Shown here in pieces: positions 18,595 to 26,931 of a stretch of 64,000 nt of DNA (position 1 is the first letter of the stretch; each line of letters starts with the position of its first letter). The DNA is from Methanospirillum stamsii (GTDB lineage: Archaea; Halobacteriota; Methanomicrobia; Methanomicrobiales; Methanospirillaceae): positions 2,108,001 through 2,172,000 of the forward strand of contig NZ_CP176366.1 in NCBI RefSeq assembly GCF_046244385.1. Reading direction: 5' to 3'. The position numbers were made by a program, and so were the translations under genes. The notes beneath the pieces were generated by a model that had not been told where the DNA came from, did not search any database, and was given only the letters and a program-made list of their open reading frames with translations.

Positions 18595-20226
18595 TTCCGA
18601 TATATCATGTGAAAAAAGTGCACGAAGAGGTTTTTTACTTGGCTTAACCTTTATCAAATTTTTTTCTACATGTTCTTCCGTAAAACCATCCTGTGTTATC
18701 CGGAGAGTAACAGAAAAGGTGCCTGATTTTTTATACTCATGGGAGGAGTTTTGTTCAAAAGATTCTTGTCCATCACCAAAAAGCCAATGATACTTTACAC
18801 TGGAATTTGAATATTTTGGTTTAAATGATGCTTTCAATGGAGCACATCCTGATGAAAATAAACAGGTAAAATCAGTCCGAAAATCCGTAGATTTTACACG
18901 TACTTCGGATGTTGTAACGTTTTTAGAATGATCCAACCCATCGATGACGGTTAATGAGACACAATAATGTCCAGGTCTCAGATACATGTGAATCGGATTT
19001 TTTTCTGTGCTTGTAGAACCGTCCCCGAAATCCCAATCATAGGAATGAATAATACCCGTTGACTGATTATTGAATGTAATCTCTAATGGTGCGATTCCTT
19101 CATGAATATCGTGATGAAATGCTGCTTTACATGGAGCAAGAGTGGGAATAATCTCGCAAGTACTGATCTCCTGTTCACCGGTCTGTTCATCCGTCACGGT
19201 AAGAGTTACCAAATATTTTTCTACATATTCATGAAAAGGATTCTCTTCATCGGATTGGGTTCCATCACCGAAATCCCAATGATAACGGGTTATGTTCCCT
19301 TTTGACCTGTTTAGAAATTGGAGTTGCAGTTTTTTTCCTTGATCTGGTTGGGAAATGGAATAATCGGCATGGAGGCTTTCTGGAGTAACCAGAATCGGGT
19401 ATGGAAGATCTATCTGAATTGTTGAATTTCCATCATTCAGGGTTAGATTAACATTGTAACTCCCTTCTTTCTCGTAAATATGGATAGGATTTGCTTCGTT
19501 TGAATAGATACCGTCCCCGAAATCCCATTTGAAAGATTGAACAATACCCTGAACTTTACTAAAAAACTGAATAGATAGGGGTATTTCACCCGTTTGAATC
19601 GAGTTTGAAATAACTCCATTCAGTTCCGGATATAATATTGTAACTGCATCACTCATTTTTTTTTCAGAAAAAAAAGATCCCCGATATGTCCGGAGAGTAA
19701 CTGAATATGTACCTGGAATATTATATTGATAAACTGGATTTTTTTCATTTGATGTAATCCCATTACCAAAATCCCATTCATATCGTGAAATCTCACCTTT
19801 ACTTTTATTGATGAATTGAACTAATAATGGAGCATCTCCTTTGGCGGGATTGATAGAAAAATCTGCAATGCATGTATGGACCAAATGGATCCCAAGTGCT
19901 TCTGCCCATGCCTCTATCGCCCATTTCGCTGCTTTTAAATCGGTTCCAAAATTTGTATGGAGAAAGGTAGTCATCTGTTTTAGGTGTATCTCAAAGGGGA
20001 TCTGTTGTTCCTCTTTGATTAGCTTGAATACCAGTCCCTGTTCTAACAATAATTTAAGCAGATTTAATTCACGAAAATAATCTACCAGAAAATCCTGCAT
20101 CAAACCCTTATATGTATTTAAATTAGACTCTGTTGGCAGTATCTCCGAATGAACGAGTAAGTCGAGAAAGTATAGGCTTAAAATATGTCTCATGAAGAGG
20201 TTTTGGTGTTTGATTACTATCGACAA
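18592..20226 (-). pseudogene. Central fragment of the interrupted YGPP-PKD gene
   Basis: A 544-codon frame. Codons up to about 32 come from the insertion sequence; original sequence begins at TESNLNTYKGLMQDF and includes the rest of the N-terminal domain (RELNLLKLLLEQGLVF, AAKWAIEAWAEALG) and five PKD domains. It ends at HDISE, where the 388-bp element enters. If translated from an IS-internal start it would give a truncated product. Confidence 0.8.
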
Positions 20227-20292
20227 TTGTCTGATATTTGTCGACCTACACTCCCATGTATCTGTTCCATGAAAGTGGCTACCATTCCTATT

Positions 20293-21342
20293 TCATGGCT
20301 CGTGATATCGAGCATTTGCCAATTCATAGATTTCAAGTAGAAATTGTTTGAACGGAGCTTCCTCCTTATAAAGCGCAGTCCATAAAAGTTGCAAAACTTG
20401 TTCATATGCAAAAAAGAAGTATCGAATTTTCATATCTTTAGATTTTGATGAGATTCTCGCTTCATCTTGAACCCTAAATCCTGTTTCTATTCTCCATCGT
20501 CGTTTGTATGATGGAATAATCGTATCAAGGTTTATTTCCTCCTGATTGGTAGCAAATGCCCAATCAAAAGATTTTTGTGACTTTTTATCAAAAATTTGCT
20601 TTAAAAGGGCAAGGGTTGTCTCCCCCTTGATGACTGTCATATCTTTGTTTAATTTAAAGCAGTAGGTGATTTTCTTTCTTTCTGATTCTTTTAACGATTC
20701 AAGTTCTTTTTTGATTTTAGAGTCTTTCTTAACAAATATTAGGTATGGAAGTGATGCATGGGTAAGAGTTAACATGAGATCCTTGCTGTAAAAACCCCTG
20801 TCATAGATGCTCAAAATAACTGAGTTAATCAATGGTTTAATTATAGTAAAACACCATGCAACCATTTGTGCCATGCAATGGCCTTGCATTACTGGAATCG
20901 AGATTAGGGGGATTTTTTCGGGTATATCACTATTGATTATTGAACAAGAAAGAAACTTGAATTTACCTTTAACTCCATGTTCTCCAGTATAACCATGAAT
21001 CCATAAAGTGTTTATTTCGCCATAAAAATCTTCATCAGTGTAATCAAAAGCTAAAACCACATTTTTATCTTTTAAACCAAACCGAGAACCTACTGTTTGA
21101 ACCGTATCCCGATATGCCCAAACAATGTCTGATGTTTTCACCCTTTTTATTGCTAAATGAATACTATCTGCTCTATTGCCAACAGTTTCAAGATATGAAT
21201 TTGCTACCGCTGCTTTAAGCAAATCACGATTGTACTGAAAACCGGACAATCCTTTTGCAGGGTACTCAATATTTAGTGCACGATCAACAAAAATATCCAA
21301 TGTTTTTAGAGTTCTAAATAACCTACTCTGATTCAGAGTCAT
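20293..21342 (-). CDS. ISH3-like DDE transposase
   Basis: A 349-residue transposase with an RNase H-type DDE core. FDYTDEDFYGE near residue 110 gives the first aspartate, SVILSIYDRGFYSKD near 195 the second, and YKRRWRIETGFRVQDEARI near 290 the glutamate in a Y-x3-R-x2-E context. This resembles archaeal ISH3 transposases. Its ATG overlaps the stop of the small upstream gene in an ATGA arrangement, suggesting coupled translation. No frameshift is seen. Confidence 0.8.
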   Translation of the reverse strand: MTLNQSRLFRTLKTLDIFVDRALNIEYPAKGLSGFQYNRDLLKAAVANSYLETVGNRADSIHLAIKRVKTSDIVWAYRDTVQTVGSRFGLKDKNVVLAFDYTDEDFYGEINTLWIHGYTGEHGVKGKFKFLSCSIINSDIPEKIPLISIPVMQGHCMAQMVAWCFTIIKPLINSVILSIYDRGFYSKDLMLTLTHASLPYLIFVKKDSKIKKELESLKESERKKITYCFKLNKDMTVIKGETTLALLKQIFDKKSQKSFDWAFATNQEEINLDTIIPSYKRRWRIETGFRVQDEARISSKSKDMKIRYFFFAYEQVLQLLWTALYKEEAPFKQFLLEIYELANARYHEP

Positions 21343-21491
21343 TTTATGACCAAATAGACTGTTTTATCGAGATATTCTTTAGGACAATCTACTTTTGCCC
21401 CATTCCCAAATTTTGTGACTTTTCTGACCAAGTACCCCTGGATGCCCTCAATTGTCAATCTGGTAGATGGTTCAATGTCAATGGTTCGCAT
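21339..21491 (-). CDS. Small DUF2080-like transposon-encoded protein
   Basis: A 50-residue frame starting at the ATG 21491-21489. It contains LTIEGIQGYLVRKVTKFGNG, then AKVDCPKEYLDKTVYLVI, matching the pattern I know for DUF2080 transposon-encoded proteins (VTPFGNGAxVxVPKEW). It resembles a short AbrB-like beta fold. It overlaps the transposase start by 4 bases inside the same IS, so it may bind the element's ends or control the transposase; this is inferred. Confidence 0.75.
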   Translation of the reverse strand: MRTIDIEPSTRLTIEGIQGYLVRKVTKFGNGAKVDCPKEYLDKTVYLVIK

Positions 21492-21679
21492 AGTATATAC
21501 AAAGTATATACTTTAAAATATTTAAAGTTTCGTTGAATGTCGTTGACAAAAAAACCACTATAGAAGAAATAGTTCAGTTTCCAATGGAGGTATCAGTTTC
21601 TTTCGGAGATACTGGTTGGAGGGCCATATTGTCTAATAATATTTTGAAGAATCTGAATACTTTGGAATGATGAATCCAT

Positions 21680-21785
21680 AATACAGCATTAATTTATTGT
21701 GTTTTTTGATTTATTTATACCATTTGAATAGCAACAAAATAAAACGTGTAAAAAAACACCCATGAGGCGGAGCCTCATGGGTGTT
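21680..21785. other. Promoter region of the interrupted PKD gene and hairpin
   Basis: Upstream of the original start at 21679, AT-rich, with ttatttatacca near 21709-21722 as a possible TATA element for the minus strand. The hairpin described separately begins at 21752. Confidence 0.4.
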
Positions 21786-21788
21786 TTT
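21752..21788. terminator. 17-bp perfect hairpin flanked by A and T runs
   Basis: aaaaacacccatgaggc pairs perfectly with its complement at 21772-21788 around a gga loop. The A and T runs make it look like a bidirectional terminator, but it directly abuts a gene remnant with no gene ending there, so it could also be the end structure of a lost mobile element. Confidence 0.55.
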
Positions 21789-21991
21789 ATAATCTGAACT
21801 TACTTGATCGGTCCCAAAAAATCCAAGTATCATCCAGATACCTACTCCGAATACTAAAATAACACCCAAAATTAAAAAATAATGAATTCTGGATCTCGGT
21901 TTGTCATATCTATGTGTTCTGGAATTTTGGATCTGTTCCTGCTGATTTGATCTTTGATACCGATCATTTTGTTCAAGGATATCCTGTGTCT
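21786..21991 (-). pseudogene. Remnant of a second YGPP membrane-protein paralog
   Basis: The minus strand encodes parts of the linker and membrane helix of the 348-residue protein (HYFLILGVILVFGVGIWMIL, FFGTDQVSSDYK), with one base inserted near 21976 that breaks the frame at PEQNDRYQ. Neither the N-terminal domain nor the C-terminal domain is present. The remnant stops exactly at the 17-bp hairpin. Confidence 0.75.
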
Positions 21992-22021
21992 ACGATATCC
22001 AGAGAATGGAGTATATCGAAA

Positions 22022-22048
22022 AAACCCCCTTCCAACAAATGGGGGTTT
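22022..22048. terminator. Hairpin with C/G arms and flanking T-rich sequence
   Basis: aaaccccc at 22022-22029 pairs with gggggttt at 22041-22048. A longer pairing between aaaaaacccc near 22017 and ggggtttttt near 22083 is also possible. No intact gene ends here, so its role is unclear. Confidence 0.4.
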
Positions 22049-22230
22049 ATATATTCTTTATAAACTTGAGATTGCCAAAAGGGGTTTTTTGCTATCCTCA
22101 ATGATAATTCGTTACTATTTAGCCATACTTAAGATGAAATATACTTATTTGATTCCTATCTATCAATTCACCTTCATTTGACCGAAAATTCTTAGTATTA
22201 TGAGTCTAAACTTATTATTCAGATTGTGAT

Positions 22231-22643
22231 ATGGAAATTAGTAATGAGGAACAGGTACTAATCCGAAAATCCCATCCAATTATTATCGTTCTCATCGCTC
22301 GTTACTATCTCATATTTTAATGTTAAAAGAACGGGTTTTCGAATTGGAAAGTAGGAATAAAGAATTAGAAACCCGATTAAATCTCAATAGCACAAATAGC
22401 AGTATTCCATCTTCGAAGAATCCATTAAATCACAAAAAAATTCCCAATAGTCGTGTCCCGAGTGGAAAGAAGTCAGGGGGACAGACTGGACATAAAGGAA
22501 CCACATTAAAATCTATTGAGACAATCGACATTAAAATTAATCATGCACCAAAAGTTTGTTCAGGATGCGGCGCCACTGTTCAAACTGAGATTTTCCAGCT
22601 ACTAAAAATGCTGGGGCCTGAGTGCGAAAAATTCTACACCTAA
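22231..22643 (+). pseudogene. IS66-like transposase remnant, N-terminal
   Basis: From 22320 the frame gives a coiled region (RVFELESRNKELETRL), SIPSSKNP, KKSGGQTGHKG and a zinc-finger half (CSGCGATV), the order found at the N-terminus of IS66-type transposases. The preceding codons from 22231 fit the usual start (EISNEEQVLIRKSHP) but in another frame, so there is a frameshift before 22320. After the finger the sequence leaves the family, so the catalytic domain is missing. Confidence 0.7.
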
Positions 22644-22756
22644 TCAAAGTTCTGGCGAATGTGGGATAAATGAGAAAAATGTCTGAATTCTAAATTTCAA
22701 TTAATTAATTATAGTGCATTGAACGGCTGAATAAAAAAATATTAGTAATTTTTGTC

Positions 22757-23926
22757 TTAACAACATTGATCAGCATGGTTACATTCCGGATGAGCATCTA
22801 AAGCCTCCTCATTAAGTGCGTATAACCACTGGCAACACGTTTCACATGATACGGTTTGTTCAATAGGTTTCATAGTTGGAGTAGGAGTTGGAGTTGGAGT
22901 TGGAGTAACTGTTGGAGTAAGATTTGAGGTAGCTGATGGGGTGGAATTTGTATCAATTTTTGATTGAATATTATTAATTTTGGATTCCACTGAACCTTTG
23001 AAGGAATCAGGAAATGAATCCATTCCAATTGCAATTTTTAATGCATCAATAGCCTCTTCATATCTACCTAGTGCTTCTAGAACTCTACTTTTTTCTAGAT
23101 AAACAGCACAATTTTCAGGATTGTTCGGGATAAATTTATTTTGATCTTCGAGTAACTCACCATAAGTTTTCTCAGTCATTGGATCTATATCATTTTCCTG
23201 TGGAAAAACAGGGGCATTGATTTCAGATTTTATATTTGAAGATGGAAAAGTGTTAGAAGCTAATGGTTGATTTTGAAAATTACTAAAAATATTTGAAGGC
23301 CCTGATTCAGAATTTGACGAACTAATAATTATTGACCAATCGATATATTTATTATAATAAGTATTTGAGGGCTGGTTAGCTAGACTGTTTATACCAGATC
23401 CATATCCTATTGGTCCAGTTGATACTGATCTATCGGGATATATATTGGAAAAAGAATTCGATTGTTGATAATTATCAGGGCTTGTTTCTTGAGTGGCCTC
23501 ACTAATTGTAACTGATGTATCAGAAGGATTGTCCACTTGTGTTTTTAATTGGGCTGCTATCTCCTTTGCTTTGGTGTTTGATTCATCAGCTTCCTCAATA
23601 CGTCCAAGCATGCGAAGGATATTTGATTTAAAATCCCATAAACCAGGTAAATTTGGGTTTAATTTAATTGCCATATCAAAGGCTGTCAAGGATTTTTCTA
23701 AATCTCCTAAAATCATAAGAGCATACCCTTTTCCAGCCCAGACATCTGGAATAGTCGGATCCAATTCAATAGCCTGGTTAAAGTAATTAATTGCATTAAG
23801 ATTTTCAGAAGCATTAAGGGCATTGTAACCTTCATCACACAATTCAAAAGCAGTTTCTGCCTGAACAATTGAGACAAGCGATGCAATTACACAGATAAAA
23901 AGGATTAAAAAAGGCTTTCTTTCCAT
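22757..23926 (-). CDS. Secreted TPR protein with C-terminal CETCC motif
   Basis: A 389-residue protein starting with a signal peptide (FLILFICVIASLVSIVQA). TPR repeats at 30-135 (NAINYFNQAIELDPTIPDVW, KSLTAFDMAIKLNPN) and one near 285 are separated by a long Ser/Asn-rich region. A PT-repeat linker follows, then CETCCQWLYALNEEALDAHP and closing cysteines. The end resembles that of the TPR protein at 16.8-17.7 kb. It is likely exported; TPRs suggest protein binding. It lies just after the YGPP-PKD/PP2C/VWA gene run on the same strand, 145 bases away, so it may be part of the same set. Confidence 0.7.
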   Translation of the reverse strand: MERKPFLILFICVIASLVSIVQAETAFELCDEGYNALNASENLNAINYFNQAIELDPTIPDVWAGKGYALMILGDLEKSLTAFDMAIKLNPNLPGLWDFKSNILRMLGRIEEADESNTKAKEIAAQLKTQVDNPSDTSVTISEATQETSPDNYQQSNSFSNIYPDRSVSTGPIGYGSGINSLANQPSNTYYNKYIDWSIIISSSNSESGPSNIFSNFQNQPLASNTFPSSNIKSEINAPVFPQENDIDPMTEKTYGELLEDQNKFIPNNPENCAVYLEKSRVLEALGRYEEAIDALKIAIGMDSFPDSFKGSVESKINNIQSKIDTNSTPSATSNLTPTVTPTPTPTPTPTMKPIEQTVSCETCCQWLYALNEEALDAHPECNHADQCC

Positions 23927-24071
23927 AAATAGTAATAAATAATTAAGTATATATGGTTATTTAATTGATTTTAAAAACTGTGCCGCTAAATAAATATGAT
24001 ATATATATAATTAAGTATTTTTTATGGTAATTGGGTATGATATTTCTTTATTAGTTAGGATACCATCATGT

Positions 24072-25358
24072 TTAACGATTCAATAATTCCATTGTAATTT
24101 TGACATATTCTCCTTGATAAGTAATTATAAGGTCTTCAGTTTTTGATAATTTATAGATTTTTTCATAACCCGGATTTCCCTGAGAATCACTACCTGCAAA
24201 AACCCCGAATCCATTTTTTTTCCCAAATCCATCATGAATTATTTCTTTGTTGTTTCCATTTAATACTTGAAAATCAATCCATGAACCTGGAGAAAAATGC
24301 CGTGATTTTACACATTCTATTTGGGACTCTTTTTCTGAACAAAATTCTTCATTTATGAATTTTGGATAACATGTTATAATGATATTCTTAGAGGGTTTAT
24401 CCATTTTCCAGGTAAATGTATCACTTACTACGTCATTACTATTAAAAAAGTTTTTTTCATAAAAAAAGTTTGAGTTTTGTACTGAAGTTAAAGGATGTGA
24501 AGAAGTAGGTATGGGTGTTGTCTTTATCACTCCATTTTGCAATTTCTCTACAGAATTACCTGCCATAGACACAGCAATTAATAACCCTAAAATAAACAGG
24601 CCGGAAAGCACTGCACCTATGATAAATTGAGTTGTATGATCGCTAGTCTGTGAGATTGGGTTCGACACGTTTTTTTGTTGGATTTTTTTCTTTTCACTAT
24701 TATATGCGGTTGAATTCGGTTTCTGTGGTTTATTGCGATAAATTTTTTCCGGAGTCCTTATTTCTGGTCTCGGATGCGAAGGCAAATTTTCTGGGTTGAC
24801 ATCAATAATATTCGATAGTTTTTTTTCCGTGACATCACCATCCCCAGAGATTTGAAGAGTCACTGAATAGGTTCCAGGATTTTTATATGTATGAACTGGA
24901 TTTACCTCTGCAGAGGTTTCACCGTCTCCAAAAATCCATTTATATTCTGTAACTGTCCCTTCACTTCTATTAGTAAAATGAACCTGAAGTGGAGCAGTCC
25001 CGTTAACTGGTGTTATAGAAAAATCCGCAACGCATGGTTGTTTTTGATATAATCCAAGTGCCTGGCCCCAACCTTCAATTGCCCATGTGGCTGCATTAAT
25101 ATCAATACCAAAATTCGTGTGAAGGTAGGTCACCAGCTGATTACACAGAATATCAAACGGAGTCTGTTGACCCTCTTTCATCAGTCTGAAAACCAAACCC
25201 TGTTCCAAGGGTAATTTTAACAGGTTTAACTCACGGGGATAATCGACCAAAAGATCCTGCATGAGTCCTTTGTACATACTAATATTTGACTCAGTAGGAG
25301 GACCGTATTTTACAATAATGTCCTTAAGAATCTGAATACTCTGGTTTAATGGATCCAT
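24072..25358 (-). CDS. YGPP-domain protein with one PKD domain and TM helix
   Basis: A 428-residue protein. Residues 1-108 are the shared domain (KYGPPTESNISMYKGL, RELNLLKLPLEQGLVF, AATWAIEGWGQALG). One PKD domain (YKWIFGDGETS) spans about 112-195. A polar linker leads to a membrane helix (FIIGAVLSGLFILGLLIAVS, 240-262), and the last ~140 residues form a predicted beta-rich domain with cysteines, possibly exported. It follows the PP2C gene by 22 bases on the same strand, so it is the YGPP gene most tightly bound to the kinase/phosphatase/VWA set. No enzyme motif is visible. Confidence 0.7.
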   Translation of the reverse strand: MDPLNQSIQILKDIIVKYGPPTESNISMYKGLMQDLLVDYPRELNLLKLPLEQGLVFRLMKEGQQTPFDILCNQLVTYLHTNFGIDINAATWAIEGWGQALGLYQKQPCVADFSITPVNGTAPLQVHFTNRSEGTVTEYKWIFGDGETSAEVNPVHTYKNPGTYSVTLQISGDGDVTEKKLSNIIDVNPENLPSHPRPEIRTPEKIYRNKPQKPNSTAYNSEKKKIQQKNVSNPISQTSDHTTQFIIGAVLSGLFILGLLIAVSMAGNSVEKLQNGVIKTTPIPTSSHPLTSVQNSNFFYEKNFFNSNDVVSDTFTWKMDKPSKNIIITCYPKFINEEFCSEKESQIECVKSRHFSPGSWIDFQVLNGNNKEIIHDGFGKKNGFGVFAGSDSQGNPGYEKIYKLSKTEDLIITYQGEYVKITMELLNR

Positions 25359-25380
25359 ATTATCACTTCACAGCAAATAT

Positions 25381-26919
25381 TTAGGTGGATTTTGAAGAGT
25401 TATTTCGAAAATTTTGTTCAATCGTATGGTTAATTGTTGGAATAATATTCGTTGAATCAGCCTTTTTATTCATTGGTAAAAAACCATAAGATTCATTAGA
25501 TGACCTATTCAAATCCTGAAAACTACTATTAAATTGAGTTGAATTATTTACTCTCTCGAATATCACACTGGAAGAGTTGTTATGAAATTCTTGTATTTGA
25601 TGTATGGAACTCAAATTCGAGAAATTTGATTCGTTCATAACCGGAATTGGAAAATTTGTAAAATTATAATCCACGAATGATGAATTATTTGTAACTTCAG
25701 AGGAGTTTGGTGATATCATGGAGGTAATTTGAGGAGCAAAAAACCCGGATTGGATCAAACCTATTCCACAAACACAAAGAATCAAAATACTAATGGTGGA
25801 AATGAACATTTTTCCTTTTGAAATACGTTTCTTCTTTTTTAATGTTTCTTTTTTTTGAACCTGCTCTCTTATGGGATTATCTTCAATAACATCCGGTTTT
25901 TGTTCAACAGGATTAACTGGAATCTCCAAAGGTACTTCATCATGAGGTTCTGGAGATTGAATTGTCTCCTTTGGTACCAAAAACGAATAACTATGAGGCT
26001 CCGGAGTAACCGGATTTATAATAAAAATTTCCTCGTTCAACTCTTTTCTGTTGATATTCGACTCTCTTTCCGGATCCTGGGCCATAATGATAAGAGTAAT
26101 GTCATCCCCACTTCCTTTCTGGGTGGTTGTAGTTAACCATTGATGGATATTTGATTCGATTGAGTGCACTCCTGCATCAAAGTCATCAGCCTTAAAAATG
26201 TAGGAATAAAAATCACGTGCAGCGGTGAAGAAACCTTCCTCATCGATAAATGAATTTGTGTATCCATCAGTAGATAGCATGATAAAGTCAGGGATAAAAT
26301 CTAACCGTTTGACCTTAAAGTCCCTCCAGGATTCATGCATACAAAGGGAATGCGTCTCATTACCTGTGATACTTTTATCCGGAGAAATGGGCTGAAAAAA
26401 TGATCCATCTGGTGAATGGATGATAATATCGCCATCACCAAGTTGGAAAAAAATACTCTGCTCATTGGTAATTAACGTTGCAAGGAGTGTTGATCCATAT
26501 GGGCGGATTTGTGAGTAGTCAGGATCAACCGGAGTATTAAACTTAAGACCTTTTTTTCCCTCTTCAATTATTACCCATTCATTATCATTATACGGATACT
26601 TTTGAATATCCAATAATACCTCTCGTCTCCATTCTAAAACGATCTCCTTGCAGATCATCTCGCTGAAATGTGAGCGTGCTAGTGTTGGCTCCTGTGCAAC
26701 AAACCGGGATAGAACTCTGATTGCGACTTCGACAGCAAATGCAGATCCCCGGTCACTTCGGAAATAGTCTTTTCCTCCATGACCATCTGCAACTGCACCA
26801 ATCAGAGGATATCCATTATTATCTTGTTTTAATCCCCCGTTATCCTGGTTAGGCCGATTCTTCCGGATATGTGAATGTCCTGTTACCGAATCAGCGATTA
26901 TTCTCCACATATTATGCAT
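25381..26919 (-). CDS. PP2C-family Ser/Thr phosphatase with TM anchor
   Basis: Residues 1-270 form a PP2C domain: metal-binding aspartates in GAVADGHGGKDYF near 38, LSTDGYTNSF near 215 and GSGDDITLIIMA near 272. It would remove phosphate from Ser/Thr in the cytoplasm with Mn or Mg. A polar linker leads to a basic stretch and a membrane helix (ISTISILILCVCGIGLI, about 372-390), then an Asn/Ser-rich tail of 115 residues likely outside. Membrane anchoring is unusual for this phosphatase type. It lies 12 bases after the VWA gene and 22 before the YGPP-PKD gene, in one operon, opposite the divergent kinase. This is the phosphatase member of a TerY-P triad. Confidence 0.85.
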   Translation of the reverse strand: MHNMWRIIADSVTGHSHIRKNRPNQDNGGLKQDNNGYPLIGAVADGHGGKDYFRSDRGSAFAVEVAIRVLSRFVAQEPTLARSHFSEMICKEIVLEWRREVLLDIQKYPYNDNEWVIIEEGKKGLKFNTPVDPDYSQIRPYGSTLLATLITNEQSIFFQLGDGDIIIHSPDGSFFQPISPDKSITGNETHSLCMHESWRDFKVKRLDFIPDFIMLSTDGYTNSFIDEEGFFTAARDFYSYIFKADDFDAGVHSIESNIHQWLTTTTQKGSGDDITLIIMAQDPERESNINRKELNEEIFIINPVTPEPHSYSFLVPKETIQSPEPHDEVPLEIPVNPVEQKPDVIEDNPIREQVQKKETLKKKKRISKGKMFISTISILILCVCGIGLIQSGFFAPQITSMISPNSSEVTNNSSFVDYNFTNFPIPVMNESNFSNLSSIHQIQEFHNNSSSVIFERVNNSTQFNSSFQDLNRSSNESYGFLPMNKKADSTNIIPTINHTIEQNFRNNSSKST

Positions 26920-26931
26920 ATTTTAGAAATC

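Larger units (their letters stand above)
20137..21614 (-). mobile_element. Complete ISH3-like insertion sequence, 1,478 bp
   Basis: Ends carry 13-bp inverted repeats (cagtatctccgaa at 20137-20149 and its complement at 21602-21614). Flanking gttgg at 20132-20136 and 21615-21619 is the 5-bp target duplication. The element encodes a small DUF2080-like protein and a DDE transposase in overlapping frames. A 5-bp duplication is usual for the ISH3 family. The intact ends and intact transposase suggest that it may still be mobile. Confidence 0.9.
17709..21679 (-). pseudogene. YGPP-domain protein with seven PKD domains, split by two insertions
   Basis: The original gene starts at 21679: its first 22 codons (MDSSFQSIQILQNIIRQYGP then PT) lie right of an IS, and the remainder resumes at 20131. 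Removing the IS and one copy of its 5-bp duplication gives QYGPPTESNLNTYKGL, matching the paralogs. A second insertion at 18212-18599 interrupts the sixth PKD domain; removing it joins FSHDISE to YAPLTVSFSNESEG in frame. The restored protein has the shared N-terminal domain and seven PKD domains (turns WDFGNG, WDFGDG x5, WLFGDG) and no obvious membrane helix. As it stands the gene is broken. It is the island's clearest record of repeated transposon attack. Confidence 0.85.

Noticed and set aside
20137..20226. N-terminus of the 544-codon frame (starts MSIVIKHQ) as a genuine start
   Set aside because: These codons lie inside the insertion sequence; the true start is at 21679.
22860..22925. Short tandem repeat (ggagttggagtt) as a possible CRISPR or satellite
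   Set aside because: It encodes the Pro-Thr linker of the TPR protein; unit of six bases with no spacers.
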